Origin: JAKAKT01 sp041305385
Lineage (GTDB): Archaea; Micrarchaeota; Micrarchaeia; Burarchaeales; JAKAKT01
Direction of reading: 5' to 3'
Length of the DNA stretch: 47,654 nt
Assembly: GCA_041305385.1 (NCBI GenBank)
Contig: JBFYLO010000062.1
Location: forward strand, 1-47,654
Below the pieces are notes generated by a model. It was given only the letters and a program-made list of their open reading frames with translations, ran no database searches and was not told where the DNA came from. A program made the position numbers and the translations under genes. Below, piece after piece: positions 47,379-47,654 of this stretch (position 1 is its first letter; each line of letters starts with the position of its first letter).

Positions 47379-47654
47379 TCAAAGATTTTTATACGTTCCC
47401 TTGGGGGTAACAAAACCTGTTGTGGCGAACAATTCATCCACGCCGGCAAATTTTGGCCGGTCGTGAATCCCGCCAGGAACGCCTTGCTCAAAGCCCAAAG
47501 GCGGGGGCTCGGGCCGGGTTCTGGCGTTTACTTTGTAGGGTTTGTTGACCGCACCCACAAACACCAGCACCCCCTTCTTTGATTCAAGTTTCGGGCCTTT
47601 AATCCCATATGGTTCAACAGTTTGGGCTCTGTAGAAAACCTTGGGGCAGCAGCG
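47379..47654 (-). CDS. unidentified partial gene, 5' end outside window
   Basis: The minus-strand frame is open from the window edge for 91 codons to a TGA at 47379. It begins RCCPKVFYRAQTVEPYG and contains GVLVFVGAVNKPYKVN, RPEPPPLGFEQGVPGGI and HDRPKFAGVDELFATTGF. No family recognised. Codon use is somewhat less typical than in the neighbours, so a structured RNA on this strand (several inverted repeats) is an alternative, but no known RNA class was matched. Confidence 0.45.
   Translation of the reverse strand, partial: RCCPKVFYRAQTVEPYGIKGPKLESKKGVLVFVGAVNKPYKVNARTRPEPPPLGFEQGVPGGIHDRPKFAGVDELFATTGFVTPKGTYKNL
47382..47393 (-). promoter_or_regulatory. TATA box of nrdR
   Basis: CGTATAAAAATC on the minus strand lies inside the last codons of the partial upstream gene. 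It is placed for a transcript beginning at the nrdR ATG (47363). Confidence 0.55.

Noticed and set aside
47379..47654. RNase P or SRP RNA at the right edge
   Set aside because: Several inverted repeats caught the eye, but the conserved cores of these RNAs are absent and the minus-strand frame is open to the edge.

Overview
The window is archaeal chromosome. Indicators are deoxyhypusine synthase, diphthine-ammonia ligase (Dph6), ribosomal protein L35Ae, release factor aRF1 (NIKS and GGQ motifs), archease, a Methanococcus-type S-layer protein, an archaellin with a class III signal peptide, and A/T-rich TATA boxes about 25-30 bp before start codons, many implying leaderless mRNAs. GGTG-type ribosome binding sites precede other starts. 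Many short membrane or Cys-rich proteins and the gene mix would suit a DPANN-type or deep euryarchaeal lineage, but the sequence alone does not fix the phylum. No tRNA, rRNA, CRISPR array, transposase or integrase was found.

Layout. 1-18.6 kb is dense housekeeping: a cut-off MacB-type permease, a LarA-like protein, acylphosphatase, deoxyhypusine synthase, a glycine C-acetyltransferase-type enzyme, archease, a parvulin, a RecJ-like DHH protein, L35Ae, Dph6, a large membrane protein, S-adenosylhomocysteinase, MtnA, a class II aldolase, a cation/proton antiporter, a methylthioadenosine/inosine phosphorylase-family enzyme and a PfkB kinase. With the deaminase at 26.0-27.3 kb, these contain every step of a route from methylthioadenosine or 5'-deoxyadenosine to DHAP plus an aldehyde.

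18.7-26.0 kb is accessory. A methyltransferase fused to a membrane domain is followed by five one- or two-gene units: a DUF4143 ATPase, a 554-aa protein with internal repeats, a lipocalin-like protein, a RelE/RelB-type toxin-antitoxin pair and a small membrane protein. The units are separated by copies of a 60-75 bp repeat. Its core is the 3' end of the adjacent deaminase gene, and a diverged, frameshifted copy of that gene end lies inside the array. It looks like a serial-integration or integron-like cassette array anchored on a housekeeping gene.

27-33 kb holds an OB-fold membrane protein, a TctA-family transporter, an FKBP isomerase, small membrane and charged proteins, and RmlD/RmlC. 33-43.6 kb is a cell-surface region: a membrane-anchored tandem AAA+ ATPase, the S-layer protein, a secreted/membrane pair with related C-terminal domains, NadA and a lone archaellin. 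43.6-47.65 kb returns to housekeeping (aRF1, carbonic anhydrase, SerS, a DUF1858 protein, NrdR).

Three noncoding families deserve attention: (i) two copies of a three-hairpin, four-way-junction element with a conserved junction and covarying arms (7148-7268 and 29249-29350), plus an A/T-rich look-alike at 33041-33173; (ii) three copies of a 134-156 bp MITE-like repeat placed immediately after stop codons; (iii) the accessory-array repeats.
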